Shown here in pieces: positions 7,247 through 14,456 of a stretch of DNA of 33,533 nt. Source of the DNA: Terriglobia bacterium (GTDB lineage: Bacteria; Acidobacteriota; Terriglobia; UBA7540); the NCBI GenBank assembly GCA_030038235.1, contig JASHPE010000031.1:1-33533 (forward strand), given 5' to 3'. Within the stretch, counting starts at the first letter, position 1; the number at the start of each line of letters is the position of its first letter. The notes beneath the pieces were generated by a model. That model worked only from the letters and a program-made list of their open reading frames with translations, was not told the DNA's origin and searched no databases. The position numbers were made by a program, and so were the translations under genes.

Positions 7247-9736
7247 TTATCGGCCGCCGCCGCCGGCGCTTCCGGCCGGCCGGCCGGTCTTGGCTTGTAC
7301 CACCGGCGCCGTGGCGTTTTCCATGCGACTCAGACGCGCCGCCAGCGCGTTCACCTGCTGTTGAACGGCCTCCAACTTCTCCATCTTGGCCGTCAGCAGA
7401 CGGATCTGCGCCGCTTGCTGCGCGAGTTTGGCGTCTTTTTCGCGGTTGGAGTTGCGGATCTCCCCTGCAAGCTGCCTGATCCGGGCGTCCTTCTGCACAT
7501 TGAGCTTGTATAGCTCCTGAATCGCGGCCAATGCCACCCCCTCCGCGTCCACGGTCGAAATGTGCTTGTCGTCTTCGCCGAGACCGAAAGCGGCGTGGAA
7601 GTCCTGCGCCATGGGGCCCAGGTGGCGGACCGAAGACGGCTGCGCCTTGTAGTTCCAGGTGAACATGGGCAAGGCCGCAATGCGCTTCAGGACGCTGCCC
7701 TGATTTACGGCGGTGAAGTTCTCTTTCAGATTGCGGTCTGAGGCGTTTGTCCACGTACCGCCGGTGGTCAACAAGGCTCCTGTGCTGGTAGCGATGAACG
7801 CACCAAGGGGAATTACTACTGAGTTGTTTGTACCAAGCCAGAGGCCGCCCGACGCGCGCACGATGAACTGGTCGGCAGCGGTCGAGCTAATGGTGCCGGC
7901 TGAGTCGTCGCCCCAGACAAAAGTGCCGTTGGCTGCCGCTTGGGCGCTCGTGCCGGCGGCAAAGCTGTCGAACCCTTGGGCTTGGTTGCTTTGACCGCCC
8001 GGAACCGTGGCACCAGTGGCGCTGGCACTGTTGGCGATTCCACCTCCCACCGTTGCACCCGTGGCGCTGGCGGTATTACTCTGCCCGGCGCTCACCGTCG
8101 ATTGGAGCCCGCTGGCGGTATTGAATGCTCCGCCCCCCACGGTCGATTCCTGACCGCTCGCAACGTTGGTAGATCCCCCGCCCACAGTCGCCTGATTGCC
8201 GGCTGTATTGCTCGCGCCTCCTCCGATCGTACCCTCAGTCGCCGTAACGCTGTTAAGTCCAATCCCAATTCCGCCGCCTGCGATCGTTGCTCCGAAAGCG
8301 CCGCTCGTAACAGTGTTGCCGACGTAACCGCCGATTACGTTCGGGCTGTTGCTATTGGGCTCGATAGTGAAGCCGCCCCCCGTCGTTTGGACGCTGATCG
8401 TGCCGCTGCTCGACACCACCAAGTTACCGGTGATACTTTGATTGCCGACGAAGCTGTTGGCGCCCAGCGACGCCGTTCCGGGAAACGCCTGGCCGCTGGC
8501 AAAAGTCACCGACTGGTCGAACTTCGCCGTACCGTTCACTTCCAGCGTGGCCGCCGGCGCCTCAGTCCCAATGCCCACGCTGCCCGTCGTAGTGATGCCC
8601 AGAACATCGCCCTTGTCCGACCACCAAAAGCGGGCCACATCCCCGGTGCTGTACCACTCCCCGTAGGGGCTCGTGCCCCCGGAGCGGTCTTGAAATGCCA
8701 GGCCGGCGCCACTCCCCGTGGAGTAGATCGGCGTCGCGCCATTCACTTGTAGTGTGTTGGTGGGGCTGGTTGTGCCGATCCCGACGTTTCCGGCAGTGGT
8801 GATGCCGACGATGTCGCCCTTGTCCGACCACCAAAAGCGGGCCACATCCCCGGTGCTGTACCACTCGGCGTAGGGGCTCGTCCCACCCGTGCGGTCCTGA
8901 AACGCCAAGCCGGCGCCGCTCCCCGTGGAGTAGATTGGCGTCGGGCCATTCACTTGTAGTGCGTTGGTGGGGCTGGTCGTTCCAATGCCTACCATTGCTG
9001 TGCTTCCCGACCCTGTCTGAAACAGCGCCGAATTACCCAGGTTGCTGCTGCTGGTCCAGAGTGGCACGTAGTTGGTGGTGCCGCTGCCCGTGACGTTCGA
9101 AGCGGGCTTCTTGGTTTCTGACTTGGCAGTCGCCGTAGCACCGGCGGCAGCGCCAGCGTTAGCGCTGGCGTTTCCTGGCGCCGAGGTTGGGCCCGTGGTC
9201 CCGGCGGCCAAGCTGTCATTGGTCATGAAGGCTGACGCCGGCTTGCCCCCCAGCGTGTCGGCGTCGGCCGCCTTCAGCGCGTAAGGAACGCCCACCAGCA
9301 GCACGCGTGTCTGCTCGCCGACGCCCGGCAATGCCGGCGCCACGCCCAGCCAGCGCGCCGATCCTGTGGCGAACAGATCCAGCGGCAAACCGTCAGGCGA
9401 GGCTGCGCCGAGAAAGACGACGTAGTGTCCCTCGGAATCGAGGGCCAGGGTTTGAGTCTCGGACCATAGCGGCGCTCCGCCGTCCTGAAGCGCGTAAAGA
9501 GAAAAAGTGATAGCGACCGTGCCCGTGGCAGCCTTGCCGGACGAGTCGGTCACCACACCCTTGAACTGCACCAGGCGCGGCACCACCGTGCCCGCGCTCG
9601 ACGCCGTCGCTGCCGCAGCCTGCGTGGCAGCACTGTCGCCGGCGGCAGTCTGCGGAGTCAACGTCCACGATAGCGAACAAAAGCCTCCAAAGAGCAACAC
9701 GAATCCTGCGCAAACCGAAGTGAGCATTCGCTTCAT
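7247..9736 (-). CDS. Secreted YadA-head-like protein with C-terminal peptidase S74 chaperone
   Basis: An 829-residue exported protein. Residues 1-32 are a signal peptide (MKRMLTSVCAGFVLLFGG...). Residues 55-170 form a beta-rich N-terminal domain ending YALKAADADTLGGKPASAF. Two 69-residue repeats follow, then a Gly/Ala/Ser/Thr head region of left-handed beta-roll type at about 470-625 (ATVGGG, STVGGG, TVSAGQSN units). The S74 intramolecular chaperone begins at 666 with SDRNLKEN. In phage endosialidases the equivalent Ser and the Lys five residues later form the self-cleaving dyad, and both are present here (S666, K671). Residues 745-810 are a coiled coil. By analogy it trimerises and releases its C-terminus. 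It probably acts at the cell surface; the ligand is unknown. The gene is monocistronic. Confidence 0.88.
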   Translation of the reverse strand: MKRMLTSVCAGFVLLFGGFCSLSWTLTPQTAAGDSAATQAAAATASSAGTVVPRLVQFKGVVTDSSGKAATGTVAITFSLYALQDGGAPLWSETQTLALDSEGHYVVFLGAASPDGLPLDLFATGSARWLGVAPALPGVGEQTRVLLVGVPYALKAADADTLGGKPASAFMTNDSLAAGTTGPTSAPGNASANAGAAAGATATAKSETKKPASNVTGSGTTNYVPLWTSSSNLGNSALFQTGSGSTAMVGIGTTSPTNALQVNGPTPIYSTGSGAGLAFQDRTGGTSPYAEWYSTGDVARFWWSDKGDIVGITTAGNVGIGTTSPTNTLQVNGATPIYSTGSGAGLAFQDRSGGTSPYGEWYSTGDVARFWWSDKGDVLGITTTGSVGIGTEAPAATLEVNGTAKFDQSVTFASGQAFPGTASLGANSFVGNQSITGNLVVSSSGTISVQTTGGGFTIEPNSNSPNVIGGYVGNTVTSGAFGATIAGGGIGIGLNSVTATEGTIGGGASNTAGNQATVGGGSTNVASGQESTVGGGAFNTASGLQSTVSAGQSNTASATGATVGGGIANSASATGATVPGGQSNQAQGFDSFAAGTSAQAAANGTFVWGDDSAGTISSTAADQFIVRASGGLWLGTNNSVVIPLGAFIATSTGALLTTGGTWTNASDRNLKENFTAVNQGSVLKRIAALPMFTWNYKAQPSSVRHLGPMAQDFHAAFGLGEDDKHISTVDAEGVALAAIQELYKLNVQKDARIRQLAGEIRNSNREKDAKLAQQAAQIRLLTAKMEKLEAVQQQVNALAARLSRMENATAPVVQAKTGRPAGSAGGGGR
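8566..8979 (-). repeat. Two-copy 207-bp direct repeat inside the S74 gene
   Basis: Two head-to-tail copies with a 207-base period, 69 codons and in frame, are nearly identical at the DNA level. Both contain the block encoding GEWYSTGDVARFWWSDKGD or its AEW variant. A third, degenerate unit start (VGIGTEAP) follows. This indicates recent in-gene duplication of a surface-protein module. Confidence 0.8.
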
Positions 9737-9789
9737 GACATCCCACTTTTTCGCTATTAGCGATCTTTCTACCCGAAACTGCGGCGGTC

Positions 9790-9818
9790 AGTCTAGTCCA
9801 CGAGGGAGTGAAAGTCAA
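9790..9818 (-). promoter_or_regulatory. Sigma-70-type promoter for the S74 gene
   Basis: On the minus strand, TTGACT (9818-9813) is followed after exactly 17 bases by TAGACT (9795-9790), about 55 bases upstream of the start codon. The hexamers match the consensus at 5/6 and 4/6. Confidence 0.55.
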
Positions 9819-9842
9819 ACAGTAATCCGGCATAATCGAGGC

Positions 9843-10047
9843 ATGAGCAAAGCCCGGAAGGGATATTCCTACCAGATCAACCTGATTCCCGAGGACGAAG
9901 GCGGCTATACCGTGCTCGTTCCGTCGCTGTTATGGCGCCACCATCGAAGAGGCGACCCGCCACGCGCGCAAGGCCATTGAATTGCACCTCGAAAACCTGG
10001 CCGCGCACCATCAGCCCATCCCACCCGGCGACGAGAGTTTCGTGTGA
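9843..10047 (+). pseudogene. hicB: hicB-like antitoxin gene broken by an out-of-frame deletion
   Basis: The first frame reads MSKARKGYSYQINLIPEDEG then GYTVLVPSL, a normal HicB start. It is interrupted where family members have LPGC. The rest continues in another frame as YGATIEEATRHARKAIELHL...PIPPGDESFV and stop, a normal HicB end. The total of 205 bases is not divisible by three. About 14 bases appear to be missing between CTG and TATGGC, removing the PGC turn. No hicA toxin gene is visible on either side. The gene is thus a recent pseudogene, or there is a local assembly error. Confidence 0.82.
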
Positions 10048-10051
10048 AACC

Positions 10052-10180
10052 GCGGCTTTGCCGCCTGCCTTGCGGAAAGGCTCGGCCTTTCCGCAAGCGA
10101 GTGACAAGAAATAACAAATAAAGGCTTTGCTGCCTGGCCGGAAAGCCGAAGGCTTTCCGCAAGGCAGGCGGCAAAGCCGC
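10052..10180. repeat. Nested inverted-repeat element (REP/MITE-like)
   Basis: A 28-bp perfect inverted repeat (10052-10079 and 10153-10180) encloses 73 bases. The left arm continues into a second hairpin, TGCGGAAAGG/CCTTTCCGCA (10071-10095). Inside the right arm lies GGAAAGCC/GGCTTTCC (10140-10158). A third, diverged copy of the arm word starts at 10122 (GGCTTTGCTGCCTGG). Three related units in two orientations suggest a small mobile or REP-type element. It starts five bases after the hicB pseudogene. Confidence 0.65.
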
Positions 10181-10241
10181 ACACTTCTGTGCCGGTAGTT
10201 TTCACACAGAACTCTTGAGAGCCACACGCAGCTGCCCTAAC

Positions 10242-10291
10242 CTACTTGCTACTTGCCACTCTTCACTTGCGGTCACTTGCCACTTGCCACT
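10242..10291 (+). repeat. Heptanucleotide repeat array, CCACTTG family
   Basis: Degenerate 7-base units run in series: CTACTTG, CTACTTG, CCACTCT, TCACTTG, then after a three-base slip TCACTTG, CCACTTG, CCACT. The same word forms another array at 31531-31558. Apart from this array and the promoter described next, nothing else was seen in 10181-10388. Confidence 0.6.
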
Positions 10292-10332
10292 GTCTTTTTT
10301 GCTGTAGGCTACATCGAGGGCCTCGAATTTAC

Positions 10333-10361
10333 TTGACAAGCCGCCGAAGGTATGCTACGCT
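10333..10361 (+). promoter_or_regulatory. Candidate promoter for the TPR operon
   Basis: A perfect TTGACA (10333-10338), a 17-base spacer and TACGCT (10356-10361) lie about 30 bases upstream of an ATG with a GGAGGGG ribosome site. The -10 is weak and the -35 strong. Confidence 0.45.
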
Positions 10362-10388
10362 GCTGTTCTTCCGATTCGGAGGGGTGCC

Positions 10389-12236
10389 ATGAACCTCCGT
10401 CCCTTAACCCGTCTCAGGTCCGTCACCACCGGCGAAATACGGTCAGCAACGAATCACGGTGTTGTCGCCACCCGCGAACGGAGCGCGCTGCCGCACGCTT
10501 GGAGCAGGGCCGCAATCAGCACAAAATGTGGTCGGAACCAAGCTGGAATCTCCTTTGGAATCAGCGAATTGTCCCGTACAGAGGATTGCCGATTTTCGAT
10601 TGACGATTGCCGAGTTCGGACTTGGTCCGGGGCAGCCTGGAGGCGAGGCACGGGCCCAGCAAGCAGCAGCGGACAATCGGCAATCGAAAATCGGCAATCA
10701 GCAATCGGACGAAGCTGGAATCTTATTGAAAACAAGGAAGATCTGAAAATATCTGACCGCTTGCAAGTTGCCGTAGGGGCCGCCCGGGCGGCAGACGCGG
10801 AAAGGGCCACCGGCAATCGGCAATCAGCAATCGGCAATCGCCAATGGGCAATCGCCATTCTCCTCTGCATGCTCACGGCGGCGCCCGCCTTGCCTCGACA
10901 GCAGGCAAACACCTCACAATCGAGCCCCACCGAGTCGAGCCCGGTTCAGCCCCTCGATGCCGACTCGGATTCTAGTCAGCCGACCGGAACCCGCCAGACG
11001 GGTCCGTCAACCGAGCAAGCGCCGATCGCGCTGCCTCCGGAACTGGCGGCGCTGATGCAGCGGGCCGAGGACGATCTTCAGCGGAAGGATTATCAGGGCG
11101 CGATGGAACCGCTAAAGAAAGTCACGGGCGCCTCGCCGCAAACGGCAGCAGCCTGGTATTACCTCGGCTATGCCGAGCACGGCCTGCATCAGGACGACGA
11201 CGCCCGGCAGTCATATCAAAAGGCCGTCGCTCTTAATCCCGATCTGGCCGAGGCCCAGGTGAATCTCGGGTCGCTGCTGCTGGCTGGTCGCGACTTCACG
11301 CGCGCTTTGCCGTACTTGCAGGCAGCGGTCAAGCTAAAGCCGAATGACGCTCGCGCCCACATGGATCTCGGCATGGCGCTCGACGGCGCCGGCCAGCACG
11401 AGGCCGCCATGCAGGAATTCCAGCGGGCCCTGGCGCTCAATCCAAACTCCGAGACGGCGCTTTATCAGGCCGGCCACATCGAACTCGGCCAGAAACACTA
11501 TGCCGAAGCCGCGGCCGACCTCGCGAAGGCCTTGGCGCAGCGCCCCGACGACGCCGCGGCCGAGCGCGATCTGGCCACGGCCGAGGAGGCGCTGGGGCAG
11601 ATGCCCGCGGCGGCGCAGCACTTTGCCGCCTATCTGAAGCTGCAGCCCGCGGACAGCGCGGTCCGCGTGCATCTGGCGGGCATTTACCTCGGGCAGAAGC
11701 ACCCCGACCTTGCGCTCGTCCAGCTCCAGCAACTTGACTCGGCGCCGGCGCTGGCGCCCGCCGTCGAAGCCTCCATCGGGGAGGATTACGCCCTTGCCGG
11801 AAAGTTCAGCGACGCCGAAGCGCATTATCGCAAGGCGCTCCAGGCCCTCGGCAACGACGCCGAACTGCATCGGGCTTTGGGCGATACGCTGCTTAAGGAC
11901 AAGAAGACCGCTGAAGCCGAGGCGGAGTTCCGCAAGGCGCTCGCTATCGATCCGGCGAACGCGGATGCACTCAAGGGTTTGGCGTCGAGCATCTACCTGG
12001 AGGGGCGCTACGCGGACGCCGCGCCCATGATCGAGCGGCTGCTCGGATCGCCCGGAGCGTCGCCGGGCTTGTATTTTATACTCGGAACGTGTTATGACCA
12101 TGTACGCGACCGTCGCCGGGCGTTGGCGGCTTACCAGCAGTACTTGGCGCGCGCCAACGGCTCGAATCCGGACCAGGAGTGGCAGGCCCAACAGCGCGCC
12201 AAGCTCCTGAGCCGGGAAATTGCGAAGGGGCTATAA
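10389..12236 (+). CDS. Exported TPR-repeat protein with repeat-expanded N-terminus
   Basis: From about residue 217 to 590 the protein is a run of TPRs, for example AWYYLGYAEHGLHQDDDARQ and YQKAVALNPDLAEAQVNLGS. These are scaffolds for protein-protein contact. ATG 10389 has an excellent GGAGGGG ribosome site five bases upstream. However, the only hydrophobic signal core (WAIAILLCMLTAAPALP) sits near residue 155, too deep for a Sec signal. The codons between contain three heptanucleotide arrays read through in frame (NRQSAIGNRQ). Either repeats have expanded between start and signal core, or translation starts later, for example at TTG 10761, which gives 492 residues. It heads an operon with two small secreted proteins and a metalloprotease. 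Confidence 0.78.
   Translation: MNLRPLTRLRSVTTGEIRSATNHGVVATRERSALPHAWSRAAISTKCGRNQAGISFGISELSRTEDCRFSIDDCRVRTWSGAAWRRGTGPASSSGQSAIENRQSAIGRSWNLIENKEDLKISDRLQVAVGAARAADAERATGNRQSAIGNRQWAIAILLCMLTAAPALPRQQANTSQSSPTESSPVQPLDADSDSSQPTGTRQTGPSTEQAPIALPPELAALMQRAEDDLQRKDYQGAMEPLKKVTGASPQTAAAWYYLGYAEHGLHQDDDARQSYQKAVALNPDLAEAQVNLGSLLLAGRDFTRALPYLQAAVKLKPNDARAHMDLGMALDGAGQHEAAMQEFQRALALNPNSETALYQAGHIELGQKHYAEAAADLAKALAQRPDDAAAERDLATAEEALGQMPAAAQHFAAYLKLQPADSAVRVHLAGIYLGQKHPDLALVQLQQLDSAPALAPAVEASIGEDYALAGKFSDAEAHYRKALQALGNDAELHRALGDTLLKDKKTAEAEAEFRKALAIDPANADALKGLASSIYLEGRYADAAPMIERLLGSPGASPGLYFILGTCYDHVRDRRRALAAYQQYLARANGSNPDQEWQAQQRAKLLSREIAKGL
10584..10618 (+). repeat. Heptanucleotide array, GATTGCC orientation
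   Basis: Units are GATTGCC, GATTTTC, GATTGAC, GATTGCC, GAGTTCG. The first 19 bases are the exact reverse complement of 10681-10699 in the next array, so the two could pair as a 19-bp stem. Confidence 0.65.
10674..10708 (+). repeat. Heptanucleotide array, CAATCGG family
   Basis: Five strictly periodic units: CAATCGG, CAATCGA, AAATCGG, CAATCAG, CAATCGG. It lies within the reading frame of the TPR gene and is inverted relative to the array at 10584. Confidence 0.7.
10814..10862 (+). repeat. Heptanucleotide array, CAATCGG family, second copy
   Basis: Seven units without a slip: CAATCGG, CAATCAG, CAATCGG, CAATCGC, CAATGGG, CAATCGC, CATTCTC. In the TPR gene frame it encodes GNRQSAIGNRQWAIAIL and runs straight into the hydrophobic core of the signal sequence. 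Confidence 0.75.
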
Positions 12237-12243
12237 TGAGCTT

Positions 12244-12855
12244 ATGAGGCTCGTCCGTCCGGCAGGCAATTTCGCCGTGATCGCGGCCGTGGCACTCGCC
12301 ATCGTGGCTGCTCCGTCCTTCCTCGGGGCAAAGCATCAGGAGACAGAACAGGAACTGCTGGAGCGCATCTCGCGCGAAAGCAATTTCGCCAAGAAAGCGC
12401 GGCTGCAAGCGGAACTCGCCACCCTCAAACTCGATCAGGCCGCCGCAGCCTTCGATCACGACCAGTTCGATTCCGGCAAGAGCCTGTTGCAGCAGTATAG
12501 CGGCTGGATTCACAAAGCCTGGGGTGTACTCGAGCAGAGCGGACGCGACGCCACCCGCAAGCCGCAGGGCTTTATGTACCTCGACATCACGCTGCGCGAG
12601 AACGCGCGCGCGCTGGCCGATCTTGCGGAGCGCACTCCGTTCGAGAATCGCGCGCCGATCGAAGAGACCGCGAAGAACGCCGACAGCGTTCACAGCAAGG
12701 TGATCGCGGCGCTGTTTCCCGACGGGGTGAAGGAAACGGACGATGCATCGCCGGTGGCCCCCGCCAAGGACGTTCCGCCGGCAACAATCCCGGAGCCGGC
12801 GCATGGCAAGCCTGCGCCGGGATCTTCGCTCGTCGCCGGGGAACCGCACTCATGA
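12244..12855 (+). CDS. Hypothetical secreted protein, 203 residues
   Basis: I recognise no named family. ATG 12244 gives a standard signal peptide (MRLVRPAGNFAVIAAVALAIVAAPSFLGA). An in-frame TTG at 12220 would overlap the TPR gene and spoil the n-region. The mature part is helical and charged (QETEQELLERISRESNFAKK, then ENARALADLAERTPFENR) and ends in a Pro/Ala-rich tail. It starts seven bases after the TPR gene and overlaps the next start by four bases (ATGA), so it is translated in an operon. A periplasmic partner of the TPR protein is possible, by position only. Confidence 0.72.
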   Translation: MRLVRPAGNFAVIAAVALAIVAAPSFLGAKHQETEQELLERISRESNFAKKARLQAELATLKLDQAAAAFDHDQFDSGKSLLQQYSGWIHKAWGVLEQSGRDATRKPQGFMYLDITLRENARALADLAERTPFENRAPIEETAKNADSVHSKVIAALFPDGVKETDDASPVAPAKDVPPATIPEPAHGKPAPGSSLVAGEPHS

Positions 12856-13532
12856 CTCCCGCCCGGCGACGAATCAAGGCACCCCTTCTGGTATCCCTGC
12901 TCGCGATTGTAACCGCGACCGCCGGGGCCCTCCAGCTACCCAAGGATGATCCCGCCTCGCTGACGCAGGAAGAGGAGGATCGCGTGCGCGATGCGCAGGA
13001 CCCGAGCGAGCGCATCGGCGTCTACGTTGCATTGGCCGCGGAGCGGCTGGAACGCTTCAATGCCATGCGCGCCACGCCGCCCGATCCGAGCGATCCCACC
13101 TACCGCGCCGAGACCATGGGCCGGCTGCTCAGCCAGTACATCGCGCTCGACGACGAGCTTAAGAACTGGATCGAAGACCAGTACACCACCGACCACGACA
13201 TGCGCAAGGGGCTCCGGGCGCTGCTCAATCAAGCGCCGCAACAACTGGCTTTGCTCACTGAGGCCAGCAAGGCGCCGGACCGCTTCGGCGCCGACGATCG
13301 TCAGGATCTCGCCGACGCCATAACCGACATGAACGACACCTTGAACGGCGCCACCCGCGCGCTGGCGGATCAGGAGAAGAAGTACGGCGCCCTGAAACGC
13401 GCGGAAGCGCAGGACGCCAAAGCCGCCAAGGCCGCCGCCCAGGAGGAGAAAAAGCAGGAAAAAGAAGACCGCAAGCTGCGCAAGAAAGATAAGCAGCAAG
13501 GCGTGCCCGAAGACGAGGACCAGCAGAACTGA
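12852..13532 (+). CDS. Hypothetical secreted coiled-coil protein, 226 residues
   Basis: There is no recognised family. A signal peptide is clear (RRRIKAPLLVSLLAIVTATAGA). The mature protein is helical throughout. Its tail from about residue 175 is a highly charged Lys/Glu/Ala stretch (KKYGALKRAEAQDAKAAKAA, then EEKKQEKEDRKLRKK). The ATG overlaps the previous stop codon as ATGA, which points to coupled translation and a fixed stoichiometry with the preceding secreted protein. It probably acts in the periplasm with its two upstream neighbours. Confidence 0.72.
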   Translation: MTPARRRIKAPLLVSLLAIVTATAGALQLPKDDPASLTQEEEDRVRDAQDPSERIGVYVALAAERLERFNAMRATPPDPSDPTYRAETMGRLLSQYIALDDELKNWIEDQYTTDHDMRKGLRALLNQAPQQLALLTEASKAPDRFGADDRQDLADAITDMNDTLNGATRALADQEKKYGALKRAEAQDAKAAKAAAQEEKKQEKEDRKLRKKDKQQGVPEDEDQQN

Positions 13533-14444
13533 GTGCGCGCCGCCCTCCCCATCCCCCGCAACCCAGAATATAGGCTACTCTCTGAGGCTATCGATTGCCG
13601 GCGCTCCGCGCCCGCCGGCCAGCTTCGGCTGTGGGACGAGCCGCCGGCCGCGCCTCCGCCCCCGCCATCCCCTCGGCCCGGACCGGGCAACAAAGCGCCG
13701 CTGCCGCCCGCGACGCTCGAAATCGACCTCTCCGCCGTGTTCATGCGTGTGTTCAAGCGGCTGAGGCTGCGGCGCGAGACTCCTGACTTCCACGCGACCT
13801 TCTACTCTTTCGCAGGCCTGCGCAGCACGATCAACATCAAGGGCTCAAACCGGGTGGAAGCCCGCGTTTCAGACCTGCTTGCCGGGGCGCGGCCGCTGGT
13901 GATCGAAGCGCTGGCCGAAATCCTGTTGACGCGCCTCTATCGCAGCCGCACGTCGCGCGAGGCGCGCGAGTGTTACCAGGCATGGGCGCACAGCGCCGCG
14001 GTGCTAGGCCGCATTGACGAGGTCCGGCGCCAGCGCGGCCGCAAGCTGCTGTTGCCGCCGTGCGGCCGCCGCTTCGACCTGAAGGAAATCTTCACTGACC
14101 TCAATCGACGCTTCTTCCACGATGAGATCGAAGGCGTACGCATCGGCTGGAGCCAGAACCGGTCGCGAAGGCTGCTCGGACACTACGACAGCTCGCATCG
14201 CACGATCACAGTCACGCGCTGGCTGGACTCGCCGCGCGTGCCGCGTTACGTTGTCGAATATCTTGTGTTCCACGAAATGCTCCACGTCCGCATACCGGTT
14301 GAGCATCGCAATCACCGGCGCGTTGTGCACTCAGCGGCGTTCCTTACGGCCGAGCGCGCCTTACCCGACTACGCCCGCGCCGCGCGCTGGCTGCGCATCG
14401 GCACGCGGCGTCGCGCCGGTGAAGCGTCATGGGAAGGAATCTGA
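13533..14444 (+). CDS. SprT-like / M48-type zinc metalloprotease domain protein
   Basis: A 303-residue protein without a signal peptide. The catalytic motif HEMLH is at residues 247-251, and a third-ligand candidate His266 sits in RVVHSAAF. This arrangement resembles SprT/WLM-type peptidases. The preceding region (FDLKEIFTDLNRRFF, then IGWSQNRSRRLLGHYDSSHR) matches the SprT N-terminal pattern of a helix followed by the W.....R.LG.Y strand. Residues 45-65 are Pro-rich. The GTG start directly abuts the preceding TGA; an alternative later start is possible. The substrate is unknown. It is the last gene of the TPR operon and faces the sugar-binding gene with only 12 bases between stops. Confidence 0.72.
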   Translation: MRAALPIPRNPEYRLLSEAIDCRRSAPAGQLRLWDEPPAAPPPPPSPRPGPGNKAPLPPATLEIDLSAVFMRVFKRLRLRRETPDFHATFYSFAGLRSTINIKGSNRVEARVSDLLAGARPLVIEALAEILLTRLYRSRTSREARECYQAWAHSAAVLGRIDEVRRQRGRKLLLPPCGRRFDLKEIFTDLNRRFFHDEIEGVRIGWSQNRSRRLLGHYDSSHRTITVTRWLDSPRVPRYVVEYLVFHEMLHVRIPVEHRNHRRVVHSAAFLTAERALPDYARAARWLRIGTRRRAGEASWEGI

Positions 14445-14456
14445 TGGTGCGTGAGG

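Noticed and set aside
7089-7754. N-terminal extension of the 320-aa unknown protein to 7754
   Set aside because: The extension is Arg/Gly low complexity, antiframe to the S74 gene's coiled-coil end, and crosses a strong terminator. AAGGAGG before 7088 fixes the real start.
10501-10750. Insertion sequence within the TPR gene leader
   Set aside because: There is no transposase and no target duplication. The inverted repeat is explained by two heptamer arrays of the same family in opposite orientation.
11334-12191. 285-residue minus-strand open frame
   Set aside because: It is antisense to the TPR repeats, without a ribosome site or protein-like pattern.
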